Shown: in pieces, positions 8,896 through 17,680 of the stretch
How positions within the stretch are numbered: the stretch's first letter is position 1
Layout of the letters: each line of letters begins with the position of its first letter
NCBI GenBank assembly: GCA_028285005.1
Contig: JANQQP010000012.1
Span: 1 to 64,000, forward strand
Direction of reading: 5' to 3'
Source: Dehalococcoidia bacterium
GTDB taxonomy: Bacteria; Chloroflexota; Dehalococcoidia; Lucifugimonadales; Lucifugimonadaceae
Length of the DNA stretch: 64,000 bases
Notes under the pieces: generated by a model
What the model was told of the DNA's origin: nothing
Database searches by the model: none
Seen by the model: the letters and a program-made list of their open reading frames with translations, nothing else
Made by a program: the position numbers and the translations under genes

Positions 8896-8927
8896 CGGCC
8901 ATCCTGAGCCTGTCGAAGGGTGGCAGT
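8896..8927. repeat. Short dispersed repeat unit (CCTGAGCCTGTCGAAGG type)
   Basis: A single copy of the short palindromic unit GCCATCCTGAGCCTGTCG followed by AAGGGTGGC. The same unit appears near 5043-5068, 29507-29532, 29702-29725 and 29851-29877. It lies in the gap between the two genes of the putative selenoprotein operon. Confidence 0.7.
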
Positions 8928-8952
8928 TCGATCGACTACAAGGCGACCAATC

Positions 8953-9489
8953 ATGACAACCATCACAGTCCTCGACCCTACCTCGTCACCGTCGATAGCC
9001 ACTGCGGGCATGGCCGAGCGGCCCGACACTCTTGCGGGCAAGCGCGTTGGCCTCATGTACAACGACAAGCTCAACGCCGCCGAACTGCTCGACGCGATCT
9101 ACGACGTGCTGGCTGATCGCTTCGACCTCGCCGCCGCACACCGCGTCAACAAGGGCAACGCATCACGGCCTGCAGACCCTGACCACCTCAAGACATTCGC
9201 ATCGGAAGTCGACGTCGCGCTCTTAGCGAACGGTGATTGAGGTAGCTGCTCGTCGTGCAGTCTGCACGACTCGATGCAACTCGAAGCCCTCGGCGTGCCG
9301 GCCATTGCGATCTGCACCGAGCCGTTCGTGTCAGGCGCACAGGCGATGGCAAACCTGGGCGCAATGCCCGACTATCCGTTCGCAGTGGTTCAGCACCCGA
9401 TTGGCAGCCTCACGCCCGAGCAGCTCCGGGAGCGAGCTGTCGAAGCCGCCCCTCAGGTGATCAGTTCGCTGCTGGCACGGCCTGAGTAG
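8953..9489 (+). CDS. UGSC-family selenoprotein (UGA 9238-9240 read as selenocysteine)
   Basis: A 178-residue protein if the in-frame TGA at 9238-9240 is decoded as Sec at residue 96. Both sides of the TGA are coding in the same frame. Upstream is LAGKRVGLMYNDKLNAAELLDAI and ...VALLANGD. Downstream is GSCSSCSLHDSMQLEALGVPAIAICTEPF. The junction D-U-GSC-SSCS-HD is the defining UGSC motif of a bacterial selenoprotein family, and cysteine homologues carry CGSC there. A stem-loop fitting a bacterial SECIS lies at 9252-9270. The start is ATG 8953, as the frame upstream of it encodes unrelated residues. The redox role is unknown. The gene ends ten bases before the convergent SDR gene. Confidence 0.88.
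9241..9276 (+). promoter_or_regulatory. Putative bacterial SECIS stem-loop
   Basis: Directly after the in-frame UGA the RNA can form an 8-bp perfect stem, GTCGTGCA (9252-9259) with TGCACGAC (9263-9270), closed by the loop GUC at 9260-9262. The loop begins with G followed by U and lies 20 nt after the UGA. This agrees with the known bacterial requirement for a stem-loop with a G (usually GU) early in the apical loop at roughly 16-37 nt. SelB would bind it to recruit Sec-tRNA. Confidence 0.8.
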
Positions 9490-9498
9490 CTCGTACAC

Positions 9499-10443
9499 TT
9501 AACGCCGTGCCGTTCCCCGGCCCTGGTCGAAGTGCGTCTTGAGTTCAGGGTTTTCCGTGATGAAGTCCTTAACATCCATCACGATGTTCTCCTGTAGCTG
9601 AATCGAAAGTCCGCCATCGATTGGCAGCACGACTCCCGTGATGAACGAAGCGTCGTCGGTGCAGAGGAATGCGATGCCGGCTGCGATGTCGTCTGGTACG
9701 CCGGTCCTGCGAACCGGGTACTGCAGCTCGAACAGCTTGAACCCGGCTTCATCGCCTAGCTCGCTCCACATCGCCTCGCCTCGCTCCGTCACGATGTGAC
9801 CCGGAGCGATCGCGTTAACCGTGACTCCAAGCGGGCCGAAGTCGACGGCCATCTGTCGAGTGAGGCCGATCACAGCCGCCTTGCCTGCCTCGTAGACGAG
9901 CGAGCGCGGCGCCTGCAGAAGACCGTGCACAGACGATATGTTGACGATTCTGCCGACATTCATCTTCGGCGGGTTACCGTGCCTCAGCCCCGCGCCGGTC
10001 CACGGTCCCGCATCGAATCCGGGCGCCGCACCCGACTCGTCCATCGCCGGAACCGCATATTTCGCTCCCAGGTAGAGAGCCGTGACCAGCAGATCGATAC
10101 CCGAGCGCCACGCTTCCGGTTTCACTTCGATTGCGCTGCCGGCATTGTCGGCTCCGCCGCCGTAAGCGTTCTGCACGAGGATGTCCAGCCGGCCGAACTC
10201 GTCCATCGCTCGCTCGACCATCGCCTTTGAGACCGACTCATCCGAAACATCACCGGTCATCGCCACGGCGGCGCCGCCTGCGTCCTTGATGCGCTGTGCG
10301 TTGGCCTCGGCAGCCTCCGACTGCACATCGACGATCAGGACTTTCGCTCCATCCGCAGCCAGCTTGCGAGCGGTGCCGCCACCGATCCCCAGCGCTCCTC
10401 CTGTGACGATCGCGCCTCGGCCTTCAAGTCTTTTTTCGGTCAT
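9499..10443 (-). CDS. Short-chain dehydrogenase/reductase (SDR)
   Basis: A 314-residue classical SDR. The cofactor motif is TGGALGIGGGTARKLA, an acidic residue follows beta2 (LIVDVQ), and the catalytic residues are Ser in NISSVHG and the Y-x3-K of YEAGK. About 30 residues of insert precede NISSVHG. The start at 10443 (MTEKRLEGRG) is preferred because the longer open frame upstream has no SDR features. A C-terminal tail of about 50 residues after the usual GGLSIQ end is unusual in length. Substrate unknown. Confidence 0.85.
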   Translation of the reverse strand: MTEKRLEGRGAIVTGGALGIGGGTARKLAADGAKVLIVDVQSEAAEANAQRIKDAGGAAVAMTGDVSDESVSKAMVERAMDEFGRLDILVQNAYGGGADNAGSAIEVKPEAWRSGIDLLVTALYLGAKYAVPAMDESGAAPGFDAGPWTGAGLRHGNPPKMNVGRIVNISSVHGLLQAPRSLVYEAGKAAVIGLTRQMAVDFGPLGVTVNAIAPGHIVTERGEAMWSELGDEAGFKLFELQYPVRRTGVPDDIAAGIAFLCTDDASFITGVVLPIDGGLSIQLQENIVMDVKDFITENPELKTHFDQGRGTARR

Positions 10444-10595
10444 GAGCTGTTCCCCGGTTGACTGCGAGAATCGTGCATCATCGCAGTTGCTTGCGTAAGT
10501 CCGACCAAATACTGGAGCAACCGGCAGACCAGCGCAAGAACGGGACGTTGGCGAGACCGCTAATCGTAGAACCGAGGCACGCAATCCGATCACAA

Positions 10596-11912
10596 ATGCA
10601 CCAGCTCGATGGGCCGCGAGGACTACTCGTCCTGCTGGCCTTCGCATTTGTTGTGCGATTGGTCGTGCTGCTCACTGTCGGCCTGGGGCTGTCCGACCAG
10701 GAATTACTTGGGCTCGGCGGCGGAGACGGCGGCGGTTATCACCAACTGGCCCTGTCATTGCTTGACGGCGAAGGCTTCTCCCACCCGCTCTTCATACTCC
10801 GCCCGCCCGGCCTGCCGCTTGTCGAAGCGGCTATATTCTGGGTAGCAGACAACGACAGCCCGTGGTTGATTCTCGTCTTGAACTTGCTTGCGTCGTCACT
10901 GACGGTCGTCGCCACAGTTTTGCTCGCTGAAGCGGTCGGTGTGCGCCGACGCTACGCGCTTCTGGCCGGTTTCCTCATCGCCATCGAGCCCGCGAGCATC
11001 TACTACGGCGTCACTCCACTCACCGAGCCTCTTTTCACGCTTGCGGTGACGTTGGTTCTGATCGCAGCTATTCGATTGGCTAAAAGCAGCAACGTCGGCG
11101 CTCGTCACATCGCAGGCGGCACCGCTGCCGTTGGCCTCCTGATCGGTGCTGCGCTGCTGCTCAAGCCGCTCGCAGCCGGAATTGGGCTTCTCGTGGTTGC
11201 TGCGTTCGCTTTCAAGTACCGGCGGCGAGCTCCCGCTTACACACTGGTGCTCGTTTTGCCGCTTATCTTCGGCCTTGCCTGGGCGGCGAACAATCAGCGT
11301 CAGTTCGACAACTTCACCTTCAGTAACTCCTTCTCGTACAACGTGCTGTTCCTTAAGACGCCAGTCGTGCTGGTGGCTGCTGAAGGCGGATCCGAGGAAC
11401 AGATACGTCTTGACCTGATCGAAGAGCTCGGCGAGCGCCGCAATATCGACTATCCGCCCGGAACCGAGCACTATGACTTCCTCACTGTGACCGACAGTGA
11501 GACACTCTCGGAGATGAACTCACTGGCATTCGAAACTTGGCTCGATCACCCGACTGGGAACATCCGGCCAACTGCATCGGGTGCCTACGCAGTGCTCTTC
11601 AGGTTCCGAGACTCGACCCCGGCTGGCGTTCTCCTCGCACCATTGCGGCTCATCCTGTACATCGGAGCGGCTTTCGGAGCCGTGCTCCTCTGGCGTGCAG
11701 GCTGGCGGATGGCGGCGTTCCTGCTCGCAGGCATCGTCAGCTACATCGTGCTCACCAACATCTTCGCTCTGGGAGTCGGCGATCTCAGGCTGGCCATGCC
11801 GATCTACCCTGCGCTTGCTGCGCTATTCGCTGTCGCGGTGCAGCGGTTAGTTGAGCGACGGCAAACCGCTGTAGCTTCGTCCAAAGCGGGCGCACCAATT
11901 CCGGTGCAGTAA
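10596..11912 (+). CDS. ArnT/PMT-like membrane glycosyltransferase (GT39-type)
   Basis: A polytopic membrane protein of about 438 residues with roughly ten hydrophobic segments. A first transmembrane segment (LLVLLAFAFVVRLVVLLTV) is followed by an acidic loop and RPPGLPLVEAAIFW, the layout of dolichyl-phosphate-mannose and ArnT-like lipid-dependent glycosyltransferases. A soluble segment of about 80 residues near residues 275-355 precedes the last membrane helices. It probably transfers a sugar from a polyprenyl carrier on the outer face of the membrane (inference). The ATG at 10596 is chosen over an upstream frame opening because the extra N-terminus is polar and unlike the family. Confidence 0.75.
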   Translation: MHQLDGPRGLLVLLAFAFVVRLVVLLTVGLGLSDQELLGLGGGDGGGYHQLALSLLDGEGFSHPLFILRPPGLPLVEAAIFWVADNDSPWLILVLNLLASSLTVVATVLLAEAVGVRRRYALLAGFLIAIEPASIYYGVTPLTEPLFTLAVTLVLIAAIRLAKSSNVGARHIAGGTAAVGLLIGAALLLKPLAAGIGLLVVAAFAFKYRRRAPAYTLVLVLPLIFGLAWAANNQRQFDNFTFSNSFSYNVLFLKTPVVLVAAEGGSEEQIRLDLIEELGERRNIDYPPGTEHYDFLTVTDSETLSEMNSLAFETWLDHPTGNIRPTASGAYAVLFRFRDSTPAGVLLAPLRLILYIGAAFGAVLLWRAGWRMAAFLLAGIVSYIVLTNIFALGVGDLRLAMPIYPALAALFAVAVQRLVERRQTAVASSKAGAPIPVQ

Positions 11913-11957
11913 CATTCCACTTCGCCATGCACTCACCCCTTGATTCGGAAATCTCGT

Positions 11958-13544
11958 ATGCACTTTGATCTGCTCATCTCCGGTGGAACGGTTGTTGACG
12001 GTACGGGCGCGCCGGGTAGACGCGCTGATGTCGGGATCAACGGCAAGGAGATCGCCGCTCTAGACGATCTGTCCGAAGCCACTGCCACTCGTGTGATCGA
12101 CGCCACGGGACTCACCGTCACGCCCGGCTTCATCGACGTGCATGCGCACTCGGACGGCGCGCTCCTGGCTGACGGTCAACACGCCAACGGCATACGGCAG
12201 GGCATCACCACCGAGATCATCGCTCCTGACGGTCTCACGCTGGCACCGCTCTCTGTCGAGAATTACCGCATGTATCGCTGGTATCTCTCTGGCATTCTCG
12301 GACTACCACCTGAAAACCTCGACATGTCCAGCATCGCGGCAGCACGCTCGAACTACCATCACAAGACGAGTTGCAACGTCGCCACCTTCGCTGGCCATGG
12401 CCCTGTAAGGCTTGAGGCCGTAGGTTTCGAAGACGTCCCTCTCACCGGCTCGGCGCTTGATCGGGCAAAAGGGGTGCTGAGCGATGCTCTCGAACAGGGC
12501 GCGTGCGGCTTCGCAACCGGCCTTTCCTACTACCCACAGTCCTACTCAACGACCGACGAGATGGTTGAGTTGTGCAAGGTCGCGGCAGAGTTCGACCGCC
12601 CGCTTTCGATTCACCTCCGCAACCACAACGTCGACCGCGCTCCGACCGGCGGAGGAGTCGAAGAGGCGATCGAGATCGGCAAGCAGTCCGGAGTCAAGGT
12701 TCACCTTGAGCACTATCGCACGCAGCCCGGCTCGGAAGGTGATCTCGAAGCTATCCTCGCCCCGGTCGACAGGGCGAAGTCCGAAGGTGTCGACATCACG
12801 CTCGAGACCTATCCATATCCTGTCGGATCCAGCTTTCCGCAGTCGTTCTTCCCCGGCTGGGTGCACGAAGGTGGCCCCGAAAAGCTGCTCGAGCGACTGT
12901 CTGACCGCTCACTACGACCGCAGATTGTCGAAGAGATGTCACGAGTCCTCTATGGCCGGCCCGCTGGCAATGTCTGGAGTTGGATTGGCCCGGAAGGCGA
13001 CGAATCCCTCGCAGGTATGCTGTTCGACGACCTCGCAGCCAGCCGCGAATCGTCCGTGCCCGACCTGGTCTGCGATCTCATGGTCGAGTCCAACCTTGCC
13101 TGCGGCTTCCGAGGCGCTCCCCCTCACTCAACCCGTGTCTGGCGACAGATCGAGGAAGACGTGATGGAGCTCCTGGCCAGGCCCGATTACATGATCGGTT
13201 CGGATGCGATCCCGGTCGGCCAGCAGCCGCACCCGCGCGCCTACGGCTGCTTCCCGCGCGTTGTCGGAAGACTGCGCCGCAGGTACAGATACCTGCTCGA
13301 ACAGGTGGTGCAGCGCGTCACGCAGAACCCCGCTGAGCGATTCGGATTGGACCGCCGCGGTGTCCTCAAACCCGGCAATTTTGCCGATATCGTCGTCTTC
13401 GACGCCGACCGCATCAATGACCGTTCCAGTTTTGAAGACCCGGCCGTCTTCCCGGAAGGCATTCCGCATGTTGTGGTCAACGGACAGGTTGCGGTCGACC
13501 ACGAACGACTGACCGGCGTACTGGCGGGTGAAGCTGTGCCGTGA
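11958..13544 (+). CDS. D-aminoacylase-like amidohydrolase
   Basis: About 528 residues of the amidohydrolase superfamily. The N-terminal beta domain (LISGGTVVDGTGAPG) leads into the metal motif DVHAHSDG. Later metal-site candidates are SIHLRNHN, VHLEHY and SDAIPVG, ending with the usual GNFADIVVFDAD closing strand. This arrangement matches N-acyl-D-amino-acid deacylases and related dihydroorotase-like enzymes. The likely reaction is hydrolysis of an N-acyl D-amino acid or a related amide. The start ATG 11958 gives the standard N-terminus. The following sulfatase starts about 86 bp downstream on the same strand. Confidence 0.83.
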   Translation: MHFDLLISGGTVVDGTGAPGRRADVGINGKEIAALDDLSEATATRVIDATGLTVTPGFIDVHAHSDGALLADGQHANGIRQGITTEIIAPDGLTLAPLSVENYRMYRWYLSGILGLPPENLDMSSIAAARSNYHHKTSCNVATFAGHGPVRLEAVGFEDVPLTGSALDRAKGVLSDALEQGACGFATGLSYYPQSYSTTDEMVELCKVAAEFDRPLSIHLRNHNVDRAPTGGGVEEAIEIGKQSGVKVHLEHYRTQPGSEGDLEAILAPVDRAKSEGVDITLETYPYPVGSSFPQSFFPGWVHEGGPEKLLERLSDRSLRPQIVEEMSRVLYGRPAGNVWSWIGPEGDESLAGMLFDDLAASRESSVPDLVCDLMVESNLACGFRGAPPHSTRVWRQIEEDVMELLARPDYMIGSDAIPVGQQPHPRAYGCFPRVVGRLRRRYRYLLEQVVQRVTQNPAERFGLDRRGVLKPGNFADIVVFDADRINDRSSFEDPAVFPEGIPHVVVNGQVAVDHERLTGVLAGEAVP

Positions 13545-13629
13545 TCTGCGGCGTCCAGCCTTTCCACCCGCCGGTGATAACCTCTCGGCCTCTGCCCAAT
13601 CCCTGATTGCGCCACCCGGAGGCCCATCC

Positions 13630-15114
13630 TTGCCAGACAAGCCGAACATCATCTTCCTGTTCCCGGACCAGCTCCGAGCCGACTTCCTCAGCTGCTATGG
13701 AGCCGACTGGTTTGAAACGCCGAATTTCGACCGCATAGCGAACAGTGGCGTGCGTTACGAGAACTCCTTCTCCGCATCGCCTGTCTGCGTACCGGCCCGC
13801 ACCGCCTTGCTGACAGGGATGAACGCCATTCGCAACGGCGTCACCGGCAACCTGCACAACCTGCGCGCCGACTACCGAGATGCGGGTCTCAAGACCTGGC
13901 CAGAGCTACTCGCTGAGAACGGCTACTACACCGTTGGCATCGGCAAGATGCACTTCTACCCGTGGGATGACCGTCGAGGCTTCCAGTACCGCTCGATTTG
14001 CGAGGACAAGCGCTGGCTAGAAGTCCGGGACGACTACTACCGGTACTTGCAGGAGCTCGGCCTGCGCAAGATGCACGGGAATGAGTTCGAGGGCTACCAC
14101 GAAGACAAGGGCGCTGTCGTCAGCACCATGCCGTGGGAGCACTCATGGGACCGATTTGTCGGCAAAGAGGCCCGGCGCTTCATCCGCGAATACGGCTCAG
14201 AAGGCCCGTTCGCGATGATGGTCGGCTTCCCTGGACCGCACTGCCCGTACGACCCTTCGGAGGAGTTCCTTGAGGGCATAGACGATTCGAAGATCCCCGC
14301 CGCAGCGCCCGAAGCTCCCGGCAGCATCACACGCCTGCGCGAGGGCAATGTCGAAGGCAACAAGCGGCCGTGGAACGGAATCGACTACACAGAGTTTCCT
14401 GACGAGGCCAAGCACAAGGTGCGCAAGCACTACTCGGCGCTCATCAAGCAGATTGACCACGAGATCGGTGAAATCCTCAACACACTGGAAGAGCAAGGGC
14501 TGCTGGACAACACTGTGATCATCCTGTCGGCAGACCACGGCGACTATCTTGGCGACCACAACCTGATCGGCAAGGCGTCGTTCTTCGAGTCAGCTATCAG
14601 GGTGCCGATGATGGCAATGGGGCCGGGAATTCCGCAGGGCCAGGTGCGAGATGAGATGGTGGAGCTGCGGGACGTGACAGCCACCATGCTCGGTTTTGCA
14701 GGCGTCGACCTTCCGGACTGGTATGACGCGCAACCTCTGCCGGGTGATGGAATGCCGGGTGGCAGCGGCCGCGACCGCATCTTTGGTCTGCTCAGCGACG
14801 GCTGGATGAACTTCGACGGACAGTACAAGCTGCACAAGTACTCGACAGGCGAGGTCCTGCTGTTCGATATGGAGCGTGACCCCCAGGAGCAGCGCAACCT
14901 CGCATCGAACCCTGACTTCCAGAACGTGCTGCGCCGCCTGGACGCCGAGCTGACGGCGCACATCATGCAGTCGGCGCAGGCCTCATGGCACGACCGGCTG
15001 GCCCAGAACGGTGACATGTCGCAAGATCCCTCGTTCGGCCGAGAAGGCTGGCAACGCCCCTGGCCCCACCCACCGCAGGTAGCACCGCCGAGTTATACGG
15101 GGCCTGTGAAGTAG
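13630..15114 (+). CDS. Sulfatase (type I, formylglycine-dependent)
   Basis: A 494-residue arylsulfatase-family protein. The N-terminal metal motif NIIFLFPDQLRADFLSCYG is followed by the modification motif C-V-P-A-R at residue 53, the Cys expected to become formylglycine. Further hallmarks are VGIGKMHFYP, MVGFPGPHCPYDP and the metal motif SADHGDYLGDHNLIGK. No signal peptide is apparent, so it may be cytoplasmic. The start is TTG 13630 with GGAGG nine bases upstream. A longer frame reading into the previous gene is rejected. It probably desulfates a carbohydrate or small organic sulfate ester. Confidence 0.87.
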   Translation: MPDKPNIIFLFPDQLRADFLSCYGADWFETPNFDRIANSGVRYENSFSASPVCVPARTALLTGMNAIRNGVTGNLHNLRADYRDAGLKTWPELLAENGYYTVGIGKMHFYPWDDRRGFQYRSICEDKRWLEVRDDYYRYLQELGLRKMHGNEFEGYHEDKGAVVSTMPWEHSWDRFVGKEARRFIREYGSEGPFAMMVGFPGPHCPYDPSEEFLEGIDDSKIPAAAPEAPGSITRLREGNVEGNKRPWNGIDYTEFPDEAKHKVRKHYSALIKQIDHEIGEILNTLEEQGLLDNTVIILSADHGDYLGDHNLIGKASFFESAIRVPMMAMGPGIPQGQVRDEMVELRDVTATMLGFAGVDLPDWYDAQPLPGDGMPGGSGRDRIFGLLSDGWMNFDGQYKLHKYSTGEVLLFDMERDPQEQRNLASNPDFQNVLRRLDAELTAHIMQSAQASWHDRLAQNGDMSQDPSFGREGWQRPWPHPPQVAPPSYTGPVK

Positions 15115-15251
15115 GGAGTAGATGATTGCAGGCTAGTTCGTTATGACTCGTCGAGTTTCTATTAGGTTTCGTTAAACTTCTAGACTATCCGCGGAGGTTT
15201 CCAGATCCTGCCAAATCAACCTGAAACCTGATTCTGATCAAGCTATAGCCG

Positions 15252-16079
15252 ATGCTGAAGCAAAGACCGTTGGAAAGAGTCGCTACTTGGCTGTCTGACC
15301 ACTATGTGGAAGTTGGACAGCCTACATTTTCGGCAGTAGTAGCCGCGTTCGTCGGCGTAGCAACGGGCCTGGACGACGTACCAGGCTGGAACGGTTGGCC
15401 ATGGTGCATCGTCGCAGGAGGGATCGTCGGGCAAATATGGATTGCGGCGTTAGGCATCAGAGCCCGGCGGTCTCGAAGGGAACTGGAAATCCAGCTCGAA
15501 CGTTCAGAGAATCTGAGCTCCTTACTAGTAGAAAATCAACGTGAGATGTTACAGGGGATCTTGTCCTCGCTTGCGAAAACTCTGCAGTTTGGCAGCGAAT
15601 CAGAGAATAGCGAGCGAATCACACTTTACGTGCATGATAAGGACTCGAAATTCGTCCCTATCGCCCGACATTCAATGAACCCAAGCTACGAGGCGGACGG
15701 GCGTTCTACCTACCCGGACGATCAAGGGTGCATCTCCGCAGCCTGGCGAAACGATTGGTACTTTCGGGATTCACTACCCGATCCTGACGATGAATTTGAA
15801 GCATACGTGGAGGCACACGCAACCATGGGGGTTCCGCGAGAAGTGGTAGAGGGCCTCAACATGCGATCCCGTCTATACGTTGGGATACGCATAGAGTGTG
15901 ATGACATCCGAAGAACACCTTTGGCGGTCATCATCGTAGAATCGACAAAGGCTGGACGATTCAACGAGCGTTCGGTCAAAACGGCGCTTGATCGTCAGAG
16001 TAATTCGCTCTCGATGGTGCTTGAGCGGCTCTTGCCTCACCTCTCGATTCCAAGTGTGGCGACGGAAGCGGAGTTGTAG
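15252..16079 (+). CDS. Membrane-anchored GAF-like protein, putative toxin/effector of Panacea pair
   Basis: A 275-residue protein with two probable membrane helices near residues 22-70 (PTFSAVVAAFVGVATGL and WCIVAGGIVGQIWIAALGI), a short coiled coil (RRELEIQLERSENLSSLL) and a GAF-like domain over about residues 100-255 (ITLYVHDKDSKFVPIARHS; SRLYVGIRIECDD; PLAVIIVES). Only two bases separate it from the Panacea-domain gene, so they form one unit. Panacea proteins neutralise diverse toxins, several membrane-acting, so a toxin or effector role is inferred rather than shown. Base composition is visibly more AT-rich than the neighbours, suggesting transfer. Confidence 0.6.
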   Translation: MLKQRPLERVATWLSDHYVEVGQPTFSAVVAAFVGVATGLDDVPGWNGWPWCIVAGGIVGQIWIAALGIRARRSRRELEIQLERSENLSSLLVENQREMLQGILSSLAKTLQFGSESENSERITLYVHDKDSKFVPIARHSMNPSYEADGRSTYPDDQGCISAAWRNDWYFRDSLPDPDDEFEAYVEAHATMGVPREVVEGLNMRSRLYVGIRIECDDIRRTPLAVIIVESTKAGRFNERSVKTALDRQSNSLSMVLERLLPHLSIPSVATEAEL

Positions 16080-16081
16080 CG

Positions 16082-16564
16082 ATGGCTGAAGTAATCGACG
16101 TGGTTCGCTATCTGCTTCGTACTTATCCTCACGAACAGGAGCTATCCAACGCACGAGTCACCAAAATGATCTACTTGGCTGACTGGCATCAGGCATTGAA
16201 CTGGCAGCGGCAGATTACTGGCATCGAATGGTATTTTGACAACTATGGTCCTTTTGTCTGGGATGTTCTTGACGCGGCTAAGGCGCATCCGGAATTCGTC
16301 AAGGTGATTCCGACCACCAATTTCTATGGCGGCACCAAGACACTATTCGCAACAACCGGAGAAAATGATCCAATTACTGTTTCTAGTGAAGAAAAATCTT
16401 CTTTGGACCACATCATCGAGGTGACAGAGTCGCTCTACTGGAATGACTTTATTCGTCTTGTCTACTCAACCCGTCCAGTCGCAAAGTCACCTCGATACTC
16501 GGTATTGGATCTGATAGAACAGGCCCAAGAGCAAACTAGTGAGTCTCGTCAGTCTGGAGGATGA
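16082..16564 (+). CDS. Panacea-domain (SocA-like, DUF4065) antitoxin-type protein
   Basis: A 160-residue protein with the Panacea signature: LSNARVTKMIYLADWHQALNWQRQITGIEWYF-type core, then NYGPFVWDVL near residue 60. The family (SocA/GepA/DUF4065) acts as a chaperone-like antitoxin domain for many unrelated toxins. It directly follows the TM-GAF gene, with a stop-to-start gap of two bases. AT-rich codon use matches its partner and differs from flanking genes. The order, toxin candidate first and antitoxin second, is compatible with known pairs. Confidence 0.78.
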   Translation: MAEVIDVVRYLLRTYPHEQELSNARVTKMIYLADWHQALNWQRQITGIEWYFDNYGPFVWDVLDAAKAHPEFVKVIPTTNFYGGTKTLFATTGENDPITVSSEEKSSLDHIIEVTESLYWNDFIRLVYSTRPVAKSPRYSVLDLIEQAQEQTSESRQSGG

Positions 16565-16621
16565 CTCTCTAATCGCGGCTCTTCTAGTAGTTATCAGGCC
16601 CGTCGTACTGTAGTCGGCGGA

Positions 16622-17512
16622 ATGATGACTGAAATCACCGCCACTCGCCTGCCCAACAACCCGATCATCCGGCCCGGGATGGATGACCGGATGGACGAGC
16701 GCGTGCCGGGCAACATCAACGGGCCGTCGCTCATCAAGGTGCCCGACTGGGTCGAAAACCCGCTGGGCCGCTACTACCTCTACTTCGCCCATCACGTCGG
16801 CACATATATCCGCATGGCCTACGCAGACGCCGTCGAAGGGCCGTGGACCGTCTACTCACTCGGCGTGCTGGAGCTCGAAGACGCCTTTGCAGCCGAACAT
16901 ATCGCCTCGCCAGATGTCCACATCGACAACGACGCCCGGCAGTTCCGAATGTACTACCACGGCAAGCGCTCGCTGGAAGGCGCTGCTCAGGAGACCCGGG
17001 TCGCACTCTCGGCAGACGGCCTGAACTTCACCGCCCGTCCCAAAGTGCTCGGCAATCCCTACTTCCGAGTCTTCCAGCAAGACGACTGGCACTACGCCAT
17101 CGGTATGCCCGGCGCACTCTACCGCTCATTGGACGGCCTCACCGACTTTGAAGAGGGTCCGCGCATCTTCCCGGACAACCAGCGACACACCGCGCTGCTG
17201 AAGCGCGGCAGTTTGCTATACGTCTTCTACACTCTGGTCGGCGAAGAGCCGCCAGAGAGCATCCTGGTCAGCACCATCGACCTCACATCTGACTGGCAGA
17301 ACTGGTCTCCGTCTGAGCCGCAGCTCGTACTCAAGCCCGAAACCGAATGGGAAGGCGCCAATCTGCCACTGGAGCCTTCAGCGCGCGGCATGATTGTCCC
17401 GCCAGTTAACGGCCTCCGGGACCCGGGAGTCTTCGAAGATGGCGAAGAGGTGTATCTGCTCTACTCGGTCGCCGGTGAGCGAGGGATAGCGATAGCTCGA
17501 CTGGAGCTGTGA
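16622..17512 (+). CDS. Five-bladed beta-propeller glycoside hydrolase-like protein
   Basis: A 296-residue protein with repeated propeller strands: LIKVPDWVENPLGRYYLYFAHH, YIRMAYADAVEGPW, HIASPDVHIDNDARQFRMYYHG and GLRDPGVFEDGEEVYLLYSVAGERGIAIARL. The pattern of Asp-containing loops followed by F/YMYYH strands resembles GH43/GH32/GH130-type propellers. No signal peptide is seen. The catalytic acidic residues cannot be assigned with confidence, so it may be a glycosidase, a phosphorylase or a non-catalytic relative. It reads in the same direction as the flanking genes but with long gaps. Confidence 0.72.
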   Translation: MMTEITATRLPNNPIIRPGMDDRMDERVPGNINGPSLIKVPDWVENPLGRYYLYFAHHVGTYIRMAYADAVEGPWTVYSLGVLELEDAFAAEHIASPDVHIDNDARQFRMYYHGKRSLEGAAQETRVALSADGLNFTARPKVLGNPYFRVFQQDDWHYAIGMPGALYRSLDGLTDFEEGPRIFPDNQRHTALLKRGSLLYVFYTLVGEEPPESILVSTIDLTSDWQNWSPSEPQLVLKPETEWEGANLPLEPSARGMIVPPVNGLRDPGVFEDGEEVYLLYSVAGERGIAIARLEL

Positions 17513-17680
17513 GTTCTGCTGGATCGCCGATCTCCCGTTGACTGGCAACTCAGGCTGCGCAATCCCACTGCGCACTTCTCCTAATCGCACATCGGTCGGC
17601 CACCATGCCGTCACCAGCCTCATCTGCGATGCTAGCGGCACACACTGCGGCCGGAGCGCCGCACAACGCGGGCTGTAAAC

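Noticed and set aside
8953-9240. Premature stop making a pseudogene or two separate genes around TGA 9238
   Set aside because: Both sides are coding in one frame, the junction is the exact UGSC motif, and a SECIS-like stem follows, so Sec read-through is the better explanation.
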